Of a DNA stretch of 33,768 bases, positions 8,247-16,919 are shown piece by piece. The stretch's first letter is position 1; each line of letters starts with the position of its first letter. The stretch covers positions 1 through 33,768 of the forward strand of contig CABXOW010000012.1 of NCBI GenBank assembly GCA_902513955.1. Direction: 5' to 3'. The translations under genes and the position numbers were made by a program. Source of the DNA: an uncultured Pelagibacteraceae bacterium. GTDB taxonomy: Bacteria > Pseudomonadota > Alphaproteobacteria > Pelagibacterales > Pelagibacteraceae. The notes under the pieces are model-generated. The model was not told the DNA's origin, ran no database searches, and saw only the letters and a list, made by a program, of their open reading frames with translations.

Positions 8247-9788
8247 TTAAACACTTGGAAACTTTATTTCTACAATTGCACCATCTCTATCTAATCGATT
8301 TGATGCTACAATTTCACCATCATGAAGATCAACTAAATTTTTAACAATATTCAATCCAAGACCTGAATGTTCTCCAAATTTATCTGGTCTATTGCTATAA
8401 AATCTTTTGAATATTTTTGATGTATCTATCTCTTTAAATCCTTGGCCATCATCAATAATTTTAACCACAATTTTTTTATTTACTGTATTTGATATATTCA
8501 CAAAAATATTTTCTCCTTCTTTACAAAATGAAATTGAATTATCTAATAAGTTAGCAATTATTTGTTCAATTCGGTTTTCGATACCATTAATGATATATTT
8601 TTCATTACCATCATTTTCGTAATTGATTTTAATATTTTTTTTAACAGTTTGGATATTGTTGTAATCATCTACAACAGATTGAATAATTGGCTCTATATTA
8701 ATTTTTTTCATTTTTTCTTTGCTAAGAGCCACTTCATCTTTTAACATTTGAGAATAATCAGTTATTAATCTTTCAATTCTCAAAACATCGTGGCTAAGAA
8801 TATTTAATAATTTTAATCTTTGTTCAGAGTTATTAGTATCTTGCAGTATCTCAGAAGCACTTTTAAGAGATGCCAATGGGTTTCTTATTTCATGAACTAG
8901 ATCTGTGGAAAAATTTTCAGCATGAGCAACTCTTTTTTGAAGTTCAATTGTCATATCATCCAGTGAATTTGATAAAAGTCCTAATTCATCATTTCGACTT
9001 TTTAGACTTTCAATATTTGTTTTGGTTTGACTTTTGTCTTTAATAACTTTTGTATAGCTTACAAGATTTTGGATTGGTTTAATAAAATATTTGCTCAAAA
9101 CAAAAGAAAAAATTAGAATTACAAAACCCACAGCAATTGCTGTTCTAACAACAAAAGCTTTTCTTTCATCAGTAGCTATTTTGATATCATTAGCATTTTC
9201 TGTAATAGCAATGTATCCAATATTTGAATTATCTTTAATTACATTTTTAATTGTAATTAATTTAAATTGATTAAGATCTTCCTGTATAAATGTATAAGAA
9301 TTTCCGTAAGTATTAGAATTTAAATACTCATTTAAAATATCTTTAAAAGATAAATTTTTATTATCAGTTAAATTAACATTATCATTTTTATCGTTTTTAT
9401 CATTTTCATTCTCATTTAAACTTTCAAATTCAATTTCATCTAATCTTGTAGAAAAAGATCTTGGATCAAGGTCTAAAGTATCTGTATCACCAACTATATT
9501 TAAATCATTATCAAAAAAGATTACCCTATCAAGATTTTGAAATATAAATCGTGTTGAAAATAAAAACTTTCTAATATCATCAGAATCAAATTTTATATCT
9601 AATCTTACAAGATTATTAATTGTATTATCTATTACTTTTAAGTGATTTACTGATTTCTTTTTAATTAGATTGGGCTGGACGTTATTTAAATAAATAAATG
9701 TAAATAAACTAATAATTGTAAAAATTATAAAATTTATAAATAAAAATTTTTTTAATATAGATAGACTTTTTAAGTATTTAGTAAACAT
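8247..9788 (-). CDS. chvG: Sensor histidine kinase, ChvG/ExoS type
   Basis: The membrane sensor of a two-component pair which, in rhizobia and relatives, responds to acid and envelope conditions. The 513 residues contain a first membrane helix at about 14-35, a periplasmic sensor domain to about 210, a second helix at about 211-232, a HAMP linker, the phospho-acceptor His299 in STDLVHEIRNPLASLKSA, and an ATPase domain with NRIEQIIANLLDNS, DDGQGF and SGLGLNIVKNL boxes. Residues 123-145 of the sensor are a low-complexity run of Asn, Asp and Glu, probably a flexible loop. The stop of chvI overlaps its start by one base. Rhizobial clusters carry hprK and PTS genes next to it; here ahcY follows directly. 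Confidence 0.9.
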   Translation of the reverse strand: MFTKYLKSLSILKKFLFINFIIFTIISLFTFIYLNNVQPNLIKKKSVNHLKVIDNTINNLVRLDIKFDSDDIRKFLFSTRFIFQNLDRVIFFDNDLNIVGDTDTLDLDPRSFSTRLDEIEFESLNENENDKNDKNDNVNLTDNKNLSFKDILNEYLNSNTYGNSYTFIQEDLNQFKLITIKNVIKDNSNIGYIAITENANDIKIATDERKAFVVRTAIAVGFVILIFSFVLSKYFIKPIQNLVSYTKVIKDKSQTKTNIESLKSRNDELGLLSNSLDDMTIELQKRVAHAENFSTDLVHEIRNPLASLKSASEILQDTNNSEQRLKLLNILSHDVLRIERLITDYSQMLKDEVALSKEKMKKINIEPIIQSVVDDYNNIQTVKKNIKINYENDGNEKYIINGIENRIEQIIANLLDNSISFCKEGENIFVNISNTVNKKIVVKIIDDGQGFKEIDTSKIFKRFYSNRPDKFGEHSGLGLNIVKNLVDLHDGEIVASNRLDRDGAIVEIKFPSV

Positions 9789-10495
9789 TAGCTAACATTC
9801 CATCTATATCCACTACCATATCTAGTTTCAATAGCTGAAAAATCAGGGTCTACTTTTTTAAATTTTTTACGAATTCTTTTAACATGACTATCGATAGTTC
9901 TATCTTCAATATCAGTATCTTCTCTGTAAGCAATATCCATTAATTGAGCTCGTTCTTTAATAATTCCTGGTCTTTTTGCCAACTCTTTAACAATTAAAAA
10001 TTCTGTTGTAGTCAGCTTATCTGGAAGTTGTTTATTATTCCACTCACATTCTAGTTGTGATGGATCCAATTTTAGCCTTCCGTGTGATATTAAACTTTTA
10101 TTTTCCTCTAAGATATTATTTGAGTCTTTTTTTCTTAGCTGAACTCTAATTCTTTCAATCAAAACTTTAATTGAAAAACCTCCAGATTTTTTTACAAAAT
10201 CATCTGCACCTAGTTTTAATCCTAACAACTCATCAATCTCATCGTCTTTTGATGTCAAAAAAATTACTGGCAATGATGTTTTTTTTCTAAGTTTTTTAAG
10301 TAACTCCTCTCCATCCATCTTAGGCATCTTTATATCAACCACTGCTAAATCAGGAGGTGTTCTGGTTAGACCAATTAATGCACTTTCACCATCAATATAA
10401 GTTTGAACTTTAAAACCCTCTTTTTCTAAGGCAATGCTTAAGCTAGTTAGAATATTTCTATCATCATCTATTAAAGCTATAGTTTGTTTATGCAT
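9788..10495 (-). CDS. chvI: Response regulator, ChvI type (OmpR family)
   Basis: 235 residues. The receiver domain has acidic residues DDD at 10-12, the phospho-acceptor Asp54 in AVVDIKMPKMDG, and Lys in FLTSKDD. The C-terminal winged helix ends DSHVKRIRKKFKK, then ETRYGSGYRW, the OmpR/PhoB DNA-binding signature. It is the partner of the overlapping ChvG kinase. In alphaproteobacteria ChvI controls envelope and acid-response genes; the targets here cannot be read from the window. It lies 49 bases downstream of polA, so it may have its own promoter, but I could not identify a convincing one. Confidence 0.92.
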   Translation of the reverse strand: MHKQTIALIDDDRNILTSLSIALEKEGFKVQTYIDGESALIGLTRTPPDLAVVDIKMPKMDGEELLKKLRKKTSLPVIFLTSKDDEIDELLGLKLGADDFVKKSGGFSIKVLIERIRVQLRKKDSNNILEENKSLISHGRLKLDPSQLECEWNNKQLPDKLTTTEFLIVKELAKRPGIIKERAQLMDIAYREDTDIEDRTIDSHVKRIRKKFKKVDPDFSAIETRYGSGYRWNVS

Positions 10496-10544
10496 TCCTT
10501 ATATAAAAATACTAAATTGTTCTAAATTGGGCAATCTAATTAAA

Positions 10545-13319
10545 TTAATGGAGCATTCCCCAATTATCTCCAACATTAACATCAACAGTTAATGGAGTTG
10601 AAAATGAATGATAGTCACTTTGAGCAACACTGGTCATTTCTTCTTTTATCAATTTAACCATTATTTTTTCATCTTTTTTTGGTACCTCAAATATTAACTC
10701 ATCATGAATTTGTAAAAGCATTTTAGATTTAATGTTTTTTTGTTCTAACAATTTTTTATCTAATCTAATCATTGCTAATCGCATTATTTCTGACGCAGAG
10801 CCTTGTATAGGAGCATTAATTGCAGCCCGCTCTTGAAAATTTCTAACATTAAAATTTTTATCATTAATTCCATTAAAATGAGATCGTCTACCAAAAATAT
10901 TATTTACATAGCCACTTTTTCTACAAAACTTAATTGTGTTATCCATGTAAACTTTTATCTCTGGAAATTTAGCAAAATATGCGTTTAGGAATTCTTCTGC
11001 TTCATAATTTGAAACATTAATCTGTTTTGCTAGACCATACTGTGAAATTCCATAAATAATTCCAAAATTAATTGCTTTGGCTTTTCTTCGATGATCTTGA
11101 TTTACTTTTTTAATATCTATGTTGAAAATCTGACTAGCTGTTAAAGAGTGGATATCCTCATTATTTTTAAAAGCTTTTTTAAGCTCTTTAACATCTGCAA
11201 GATCTGCCAAGATTCTCATTTCAATTTGATTGTAATCTGCCGAAATTAGTAAATGATCTTTTTTAGCAGCAAAAGCTTTTCTAATATCTTTTCCATCTTC
11301 TGATTTTATTGGAATATTTTGTAAATTTGGATCACTGGATGCTAATCTGCCAGTTGTAGTAGCTGCCAATAAAAATGAAGTATGAACCCTTTTTGTTGAA
11401 GGATTAATGTGTTCTGGCAAAGAGTCTGAATAAGTATTTTTAAGTTTTGATACTTGTCTCCAGTCTAAAACTAATTGTGGAAATTCACGACCTTTAAAAG
11501 CCAAATCTTCTAGAACACTTGCACTTGTTGCGAAACTACCCTTTTTAGTTTTTTTTAAACCTGCAATCTTAAGATCATTATAAATAATTTCTCCTAACTG
11601 TTTAGGTGATGCAATATTAAATTCTTTTTTTGAAATTTTATAAATTTTTTTTTCTAAATTATTAATTTTTTTTTCGAATTTCAAAGAAAGCGATTTAAGA
11701 AATTTACTATCAACTTCAATTCCTTCCATTTCCATAAAAGCAAGAATTTTAATTAACGGTTTTTCAAATATTTCATAAATATTTACCATTTTCTCTAACT
11801 TTAAATTTTTAATAAATTTTTTATACAATCTAAAAGTAATATCTGCGTCTTCAGCAGCATAATCTTTAGCTTTATCGATCTCAACATCGCTAAAATTTAT
11901 CTCTTTTTTTCCTGTTCCAACGATTTCTTTAAAAGAAATTGTTTTATGGCCCAAATGAATTTCTGATAACGTATCCATGTTATGTCTGTTTTTTCCTGCA
12001 TCTAATACATATGACATAAGCATTGTGTCTTCCATTGATGTAATTTTTATTCCCTGTTTATATAAAACTATAAAATCAAACTTAATATTTTGACCAATCT
12101 TTTTGACACTGGGATCTTCTAACAAAGGTTTTAATTTTTTAATAACAACATCTTTTTTAATACATTTTGATGATTTGTGTCCAATTGGAATATAACAAGC
12201 TTTGCCAATTTTAGAACATAGAGAAACACCTACTAAATCTGCTTGATGTGGATCTAAAGAATTTGTTTCTGTATCTACTGCGACCTCTCCTAACTCTTCA
12301 GCCTCTTTTATCCAATCATCTATTTCCTCAGAATTTGTAATTAAATGATAATTTTTGTTATTAATTGATTGTTGTTTATCTAATGATTTTATTTCGTTAG
12401 GTGTATTTGATAATTTTGGTTCGCCATACGCAGAAATAACAGAGCTCAAAAGTCTGTTAAATTCCATCTCTCTTAAAAAAGCATAAAGTTTATCTTTGTC
12501 TATCTCTTTTAATTTAAACTCTTTCAACTCTCTATTGATCGGAGCATCTTTCATTAAAGTTACAAGCTGTTTACTAATTAATGCTTTATCTTTATTTTCA
12601 ATTAATGTTTCTCTTCTTTTGTTTTGTTTTATCTCTCCTGCAGACTTTAAAAGCTTTTCCAAAGTTCCGTACTTATTAATTAGTTCTGCTGCAGTTTTAA
12701 CTCCTATTCCTGGTACGCCTGGAACATTATCGCTACTATCACCTGCTAGAGACTGCACATCTATTACTTTTGTAGCATCGACTCCAAATTTTGTAAAAAT
12801 ATCCTCTTCTAAAATAAATTTATTTTTCATAGGGTCAAAAATACGAACACCTTTTTTATATAATTGCATTAGATCTTTGTCTGATGAAACAATTGTAACT
12901 TTGGCACCTTTCTTTAGTATTTTTTCTACATAAGTAGCAATTAAATCATCTGCCTCATAATTAGGTAAATCAACTGAAGGTAAGTTAAAAGCTAGTACAG
13001 ACTTTCTAATATATTCAAATTGAGGAGCCAAATCATCAGGCGCTTCTGAGCGGTTAGCCTTATAATCATTATAAATATCATTCCTGAATGTCTTTCTTGC
13101 AGAGTCAAAAATTACAGCAAAATGAGTTGGTTTTTGTAAATTTTGGTCTGACTTTGAATCTTCAAGTAGTTTAAAAAGCATACTACAAAAACCACTGACT
13201 GCCCCAGTAGGCAATCCATCACTTTTTCTAGTAAGTGGTGGTAAAGCATAATAAGCTCTAAAAATATATCCTGAGCCATCAATAAGATAAAAATGATCTG
13301 TTTTTTGAATTTTATCCAT
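10545..13319 (-). CDS. polA: DNA polymerase I
   Basis: Repair and Okazaki-fragment-processing polymerase, 924 residues, full family length with all three domains. The N-terminal 5' nuclease (about 1-290) shows FDSARKTFRND, YEADDLIATY and SLAGDSSDNVPGVPGIGVKT. The 3'-5' exonuclease domain (about 330-515) keeps EVAVDTETNSLDP and the YAAEDADIT segment, so proofreading residues appear intact, unlike in some bacterial PolA proteins. The polymerase domain has LLISADYNQIEMRILA (motif A), HRRKAKAINFGIIYGIS (motif B, O helix) and LLQIHDELIFEVP (motif C). The gene is divergent from bioY across a 116-base gap and heads the minus-strand run into chvI. Confidence 0.98.
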   Translation of the reverse strand: MDKIQKTDHFYLIDGSGYIFRAYYALPPLTRKSDGLPTGAVSGFCSMLFKLLEDSKSDQNLQKPTHFAVIFDSARKTFRNDIYNDYKANRSEAPDDLAPQFEYIRKSVLAFNLPSVDLPNYEADDLIATYVEKILKKGAKVTIVSSDKDLMQLYKKGVRIFDPMKNKFILEEDIFTKFGVDATKVIDVQSLAGDSSDNVPGVPGIGVKTAAELINKYGTLEKLLKSAGEIKQNKRRETLIENKDKALISKQLVTLMKDAPINRELKEFKLKEIDKDKLYAFLREMEFNRLLSSVISAYGEPKLSNTPNEIKSLDKQQSINNKNYHLITNSEEIDDWIKEAEELGEVAVDTETNSLDPHQADLVGVSLCSKIGKACYIPIGHKSSKCIKKDVVIKKLKPLLEDPSVKKIGQNIKFDFIVLYKQGIKITSMEDTMLMSYVLDAGKNRHNMDTLSEIHLGHKTISFKEIVGTGKKEINFSDVEIDKAKDYAAEDADITFRLYKKFIKNLKLEKMVNIYEIFEKPLIKILAFMEMEGIEVDSKFLKSLSLKFEKKINNLEKKIYKISKKEFNIASPKQLGEIIYNDLKIAGLKKTKKGSFATSASVLEDLAFKGREFPQLVLDWRQVSKLKNTYSDSLPEHINPSTKRVHTSFLLAATTTGRLASSDPNLQNIPIKSEDGKDIRKAFAAKKDHLLISADYNQIEMRILADLADVKELKKAFKNNEDIHSLTASQIFNIDIKKVNQDHRRKAKAINFGIIYGISQYGLAKQINVSNYEAEEFLNAYFAKFPEIKVYMDNTIKFCRKSGYVNNIFGRRSHFNGINDKNFNVRNFQERAAINAPIQGSASEIMRLAMIRLDKKLLEQKNIKSKMLLQIHDELIFEVPKKDEKIMVKLIKEEMTSVAQSDYHSFSTPLTVDVNVGDNWGMLH

Positions 13320-13400
13320 TAAAATACAGTTAAATATTACAGTCGTATTAAAATCTGTATATAAAAAAATTTACTTATTTTTAAGATAATTAGTTATATC

Positions 13401-13429
13401 TAGATTATTTTAAACTTAAATAGTATAAT
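13401..13429 (+). promoter_or_regulatory. Probable bioY promoter giving a leaderless transcript
   Basis: A perfect TATAAT lies at 13424-13429, with a weak TAGATT 17 bases upstream (13401-13406). Only six bases (CTAATC) separate the -10 box from the bioY ATG, so the predicted transcription start is the A of ATG or the base before it. The perfect -10 makes this attractive; the poor -35 lowers confidence. Confidence 0.5.
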
Positions 13430-13435
13430 CTAATC

Positions 13436-13987
13436 ATGGAATTAACTAAAAATATATCTCATACTAAAATAATAAAATCAGTATTAGTAGTAATACTTGG
13501 ATCTATAGCATTAACAATATCAGCTAAAATCAAAATACCTTTTTATCCAGTTCCAATGACTATGCAAACATTTGTGGTTCTATTTTTGGGTGTAAGTCTT
13601 GGGTATAAAATTGGACTTGCAAGTATCGGATTATATTTGTTTGAAGGAATTATGGGTATACCAGTTTTCTCAAACTCTCCTGAAAAAGGTGTTGGATTAA
13701 TTTATTTTACAGGTCCAACTATGGGTTATTTGATTGGTTTTTTAACTGCAGGATATTTGGCCTCAAAAGTAAATGTTAAAGATAATTTTTTGATTGTTTT
13801 ACTTAAACTCATAATAGCAACTTCTACAATTTATGTATTAGGATTATTATGGCTTGGCACACTTATTGGATGGGACAAGCCAATTATAGCTTTAGGAGCT
13901 CAACCATTTTTACTAGCAGAGATTTTTAAAGTATTACTTTTAGCTTTAATAACAAAACAAATTTTAAAAATAAGAAATTTTATCTAG
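13436..13987 (+). CDS. bioY: Biotin transporter BioY (substrate-binding membrane component)
   Basis: 183 residues, an ECF-type S component that binds and carries biotin across the inner membrane. Family motifs are KIKIPFYPVPMTMQTFVVLF near residues 32-51, LGVSLGYKIG, GLYLFEGIMGIPVF and GPTMGYLIGFLTAGYLASK, plus a run of about six membrane helices. No BioM/BioN energising subunits are in the window; solitary BioY proteins are known to work alone or to use a shared ECF module. Its presence suggests the cell scavenges biotin. The gene stands alone, probably with a leaderless message, and its last 8 bases overlap the end of the convergent regA. Confidence 0.94.
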   Translation: MELTKNISHTKIIKSVLVVILGSIALTISAKIKIPFYPVPMTMQTFVVLFLGVSLGYKIGLASIGLYLFEGIMGIPVFSNSPEKGVGLIYFTGPTMGYLIGFLTAGYLASKVNVKDNFLIVLLKLIIATSTIYVLGLLWLGTLIGWDKPIIALGAQPFLLAEIFKVLLLALITKQILKIRNFI

Positions 13988-14543
13988 GTGATCTTTTGGA
14001 AAGGATTCTTTGAAGAGTTCTTCTATGCATTTTAAGTCTTCTAGCAGTTTCAGAAACATTTCTATTACATAATTCAAATACTCTATGAATGTGTTCCCAT
14101 TTTACTCTATCTGCTGACATTGGATTTTCTGGAGGAGCAGCTTTTTTGGCAGGATCTGCAAGTAAAGCTTTTTCAATATCTTCAGCATCAGCAGGTTTTG
14201 CTAGATAATCTATAGCACCCTCTTTAATGGCTGCTACTGCAGTTGTAATATTTCCATAACCAGTTAACATGATTATTCTGCTTTCACTGTTTGAAGTTTG
14301 TATTTCTTTTACAACCTCTAGTCCGTTACCATCTCCAAGTCTTAAGTCTACTACTGCAAAACCAGGCTTCTTAACTTTGACCGATTCTACACCTTTTTGT
14401 ACACTTTCTGCTTGAGTAACTTGGAATCCTTTTTTTTCCATAGCTCTAGCTAGTCTCTCTCTAAAAGGATTATCATCATCAACTATAAGTAGAGATTTGT
14501 TCTCGAAATCGCTTATATTTTTAAGGACAACCTGTTCTTTCAT
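13980..14543 (-). CDS. regA: RegA/PrrA/ActR-type redox response regulator
   Basis: 187 residues: a receiver domain with DDDNPFRERLARA at its start, phospho-acceptor Asp66 in FAVVDLRLGDGNG and IMLTGYGNITTAV, a short Pro/Ala-rich linker, and a Fis-type helix-turn-helix ending ETARRLKMHRRTLQRILSK. That C-terminus is nearly diagnostic of the RegA family, which controls respiration, carbon and nitrogen genes in response to redox state through the membrane kinase RegB. No regB lies nearby, so the kinase must be encoded elsewhere or be absent. The gene is convergent with bioY (8-base overlap) and divergent from the polyamine operon, with 146 bases between starts. Confidence 0.93.
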   Translation of the reverse strand: MKEQVVLKNISDFENKSLLIVDDDNPFRERLARAMEKKGFQVTQAESVQKGVESVKVKKPGFAVVDLRLGDGNGLEVVKEIQTSNSESRIIMLTGYGNITTAVAAIKEGAIDYLAKPADAEDIEKALLADPAKKAAPPENPMSADRVKWEHIHRVFELCNRNVSETARRLKMHRRTLQRILSKRSPR

Positions 14544-14618
14544 GAAGCTTATATGGTGATTAGCAAAAATAAATCAATATCTATTATTTGCTTTACATTA
14601 TTAATCTATAGGCTTAAT

Positions 14619-14693
14619 AGGAGGAAATTTTAAAGTTTTTTAGAGATAAAAAGCTTTTTTTTGTTAAATTTTTTTTGGAGGCATTTTAAATGC
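14619..14693 (+). promoter_or_regulatory. Leader of the polyamine operon: two Shine-Dalgarno-like sites and a start-codon hairpin
   Basis: AGGAGG occurs at 14619-14624 with no start codon in range. A second strong GGAGG at 14677-14681 sits 8 bases before the decarboxylase ATG and fixes that start. Bases 14681-14693 can fold as GCAT/ATGC with a five-base loop, placing the ATG in the 3' arm. A palindrome of A and T runs around AGCT lies near 14647-14658. Strong ribosome sites are rare elsewhere in this window. Confidence 0.5.
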
Positions 14694-15874
14694 AAAAATT
14701 TAAATCAGTTGAACAAGTAATAAATCAACTGAAACCTGAAAAACCGATATATTGTATCAGAAAGAATTCTATTCGATCTGCAGTAAAATGTTTCAATAAA
14801 AATTTTCCTGGTAAAATCCTTTATGCAGTTAAGACAAACCCACATCCTGTAGTAATTCAAACAATCATAGATAATGGTGTAGAACAATTTGATGTTGCTT
14901 CTATAGAAGAAATTAAAAGCATAAGAAATTTTAGCCAATCAGCAAAATGTTCATATATGCATACGGTAAAAAGTAGAGAAAGTATTAAAGAAGCTTACTT
15001 TAATTATGGAGTTAAAACATTCTCACTAGATACTAAGGATGAACTAATAAAGATTATTGAAAGCACAAATAGTGCGAAAGATTTGGAATTATTTGTTAGA
15101 GTAGCGGTTTCTAATGAACATGCTGAAATAGATTTATCAAAAAAATTTGGCGCTTTAAACTCAGAAGCTGCAGGATTATTAAGATTAGTAAAACAACATG
15201 CAAAAAAAATTGGACTAAGCTTTCATGTTGGTTCCCAGTGTATGCATCCAATTTCATATTCAAAAGGTATTAATGAAATTGGAAATATAATTAAAAAAAC
15301 AAAAATTTTACCTGATTACATTAACGTTGGAGGAGGATTTCCAACAATTTATCCAGACTTAATACCTCAATCTATAGATAATTATTTTAATGAAATTAAA
15401 AAAGGTTTAACAAATTTAAAACTTGAAAAATTACCTGAAATAATTTGTGAGCCAGGAAGAGCCTTGGTTGCTGAAAGTGGCTCTACAATTGTAAGAGTTA
15501 ATTTAAGAAAAAAACAAAAACTTTATATAAATGATGGTACATATGGAACTCTGTTTGATGCAGGAACTCCAAATATAGTTTTTCCGTCTAAAATGATTAA
15601 AGAAAATTCTAATAAAATAATATCAAAAAAATTAACTGCTTTTGATTTTTTTGGTCCAACATGTGATAGCATGGATTATATGAAAGGTCCTTTTCTTCTT
15701 CCAAATAACATAAAAGAGAATGATTATATTGAACTTGGGCAACTTGGTGCTTATGGCTTAACATTCAGAACTCAATTTAATGGTTACTACTCAGATGAAA
15801 TCATTGAAGTTGAGGATAAACCAATCATGACAATGTATGACAAAGACATTAACAAAGCTACTTTGGTGGCTTAA
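14690..15874 (+). CDS. Ornithine/lysine decarboxylase, alanine-racemase-fold (type III) PLP enzyme
   Basis: Makes putrescine from ornithine (or cadaverine from lysine), the first step of polyamine synthesis. The 394 residues fit the eukaryotic-type ODC family found in alphaproteobacteria. The PLP lysine is Lys48 in ILYAVKTNPHP. Also present are LSFHVGSQCMHP, NVGGGFPTIYP, the phosphate-binding CEPGRALVAESG, and the active-site Cys/Asp segment FFGPTCDSMDYMKGPFLLP followed by LGQLGAYGLTFRT. These match ODC/LDC better than carboxynorspermidine or diaminopimelate decarboxylases. The ATG has a strong GGAGG site, the clearest in the window. The next gene's ATG overlaps its stop by one base. Ornithine versus lysine preference cannot be settled by eye. 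Confidence 0.9.
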   Translation: MQKFKSVEQVINQLKPEKPIYCIRKNSIRSAVKCFNKNFPGKILYAVKTNPHPVVIQTIIDNGVEQFDVASIEEIKSIRNFSQSAKCSYMHTVKSRESIKEAYFNYGVKTFSLDTKDELIKIIESTNSAKDLELFVRVAVSNEHAEIDLSKKFGALNSEAAGLLRLVKQHAKKIGLSFHVGSQCMHPISYSKGINEIGNIIKKTKILPDYINVGGGFPTIYPDLIPQSIDNYFNEIKKGLTNLKLEKLPEIICEPGRALVAESGSTIVRVNLRKKQKLYINDGTYGTLFDAGTPNIVFPSKMIKENSNKIISKKLTAFDFFGPTCDSMDYMKGPFLLPNNIKENDYIELGQLGAYGLTFRTQFNGYYSDEIIEVEDKPIMTMYDKDINKATLVA

Positions 15875-16917
15875 TGTCAGATCATAAAAACCCAGGTCAC
15901 AATAGTAAAAAAGATTTTTTAAAAAATCCTATTGAACATATCGATATCACTTCGTTTGACTCTCGAAAAATAATCTCTTCAATGGAAAAAATGTCTTTTG
16001 TTTCAAGAGAAACAGCTAACGCTGCAAACATTTATAATGATATGCTGAAAGATAAAGATTGTACAATATTTCTAACTTTGGCTGGATCAACTTCGGCTGC
16101 TGGGTGTATGAATATTTATAAAGATCTAGTGAAATACAATATGGTTGATGCAATTGTTGCAACTGGAGCATCCATAGTAGATATGGATTTTTTTGAAGCA
16201 CTTGGATTTAAACACTATCAAGGTTCTCAATTTCAAGATGATACTGAGCTAAGAAATAATTATATAGATAGAATATATGACACTTATATTGACGAAGAAG
16301 AGCTTCAAATGTGTGATAAAATTATTTGCGACATTGCTGATGGATTAGAACCAAGAAGTTACACATCGAGAGAATTTATTTGTGAAATGGGAAAATATTT
16401 AAAGAAGAACTCTAAAAAGAAAGACTCTTTAATCGAAACAGCTTTTGATAATAATGTACCAATATTTTGTCCAGCTTTCACAGATTCAAGTGCTGGTTTT
16501 GGTTTAGTGATTCATCAAGAAAAAAATCCAAAACAACATTTAACTATAGACTCTGTAAGAGAATTCAGAGAACTGACAGAAATAAAAATTAAATCTAAAG
16601 GGTCAGGTATATTTATGATTGGTGGAGGTGTGCCAAAAAATTTTATACAAGATACTGTAATTTGCGCTGAACTATTAGGTAAAGAGGTTGATATGCATAA
16701 ATATGCTGTACAGATAACTGTTGCTGATAGTCGAGATGGTGCTTGTAGTAGTTCAACTTTAAAAGAAGCAAGTTCTTGGGGCAAAGTAGATATTACAAAA
16801 GAACAAATGGTATTTGCAGAAGCAACAAGTGTATTACCTTTAATCGCAAGTGACGCTTATCATAAGGGTGAGTGGAAAAATAGAGATAGAAAAAACTTCA
16901 CAAAAATTTTTGAATAA
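15874..16917 (+). CDS. Deoxyhypusine-synthase-like protein (possible homospermidine-type aminobutyl transferase)
   Basis: 347 residues clearly of the deoxyhypusine synthase family: FLTLAGSTSAAGCMNIYKDL, the NAD-binding VDAIVATGASIVDMDFFEALG, a FCPAFTDSSAGFGL segment, GIFMIGGGVPKNF, and EASSWGKVD with the catalytic lysine at about residue 304. In archaea and eukaryotes the enzyme moves the aminobutyl group of spermidine onto a lysine of IF5A; bacteria have no IF5A. Plant homospermidine synthase evolved from this family and uses putrescine as acceptor, so a small-molecule polyamine acceptor is the likely role here. The gene overlaps the ornithine decarboxylase by one base and is followed after 2 bases by an agmatinase-family gene. 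The true product is unknown. Confidence 0.88.
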   Translation: MSDHKNPGHNSKKDFLKNPIEHIDITSFDSRKIISSMEKMSFVSRETANAANIYNDMLKDKDCTIFLTLAGSTSAAGCMNIYKDLVKYNMVDAIVATGASIVDMDFFEALGFKHYQGSQFQDDTELRNNYIDRIYDTYIDEEELQMCDKIICDIADGLEPRSYTSREFICEMGKYLKKNSKKKDSLIETAFDNNVPIFCPAFTDSSAGFGLVIHQEKNPKQHLTIDSVREFRELTEIKIKSKGSGIFMIGGGVPKNFIQDTVICAELLGKEVDMHKYAVQITVADSRDGACSSSTLKEASSWGKVDITKEQMVFAEATSVLPLIASDAYHKGEWKNRDRKNFTKIFE

Positions 16918-16919
16918 AA

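Noticed and set aside
12496..12933. A 145-codon open frame on the + strand opposite polA
   Set aside because: It is antisense to the 5' nuclease domain of polA, has no family resemblance, and follows from low stop frequency in that frame.
14646..14660. AAAAAGCTTTTTT palindrome as an intrinsic terminator
   Set aside because: The stem is only A-U pairs around an AGCU loop; too weak for termination and placed inside the leader of a gene that must be read.
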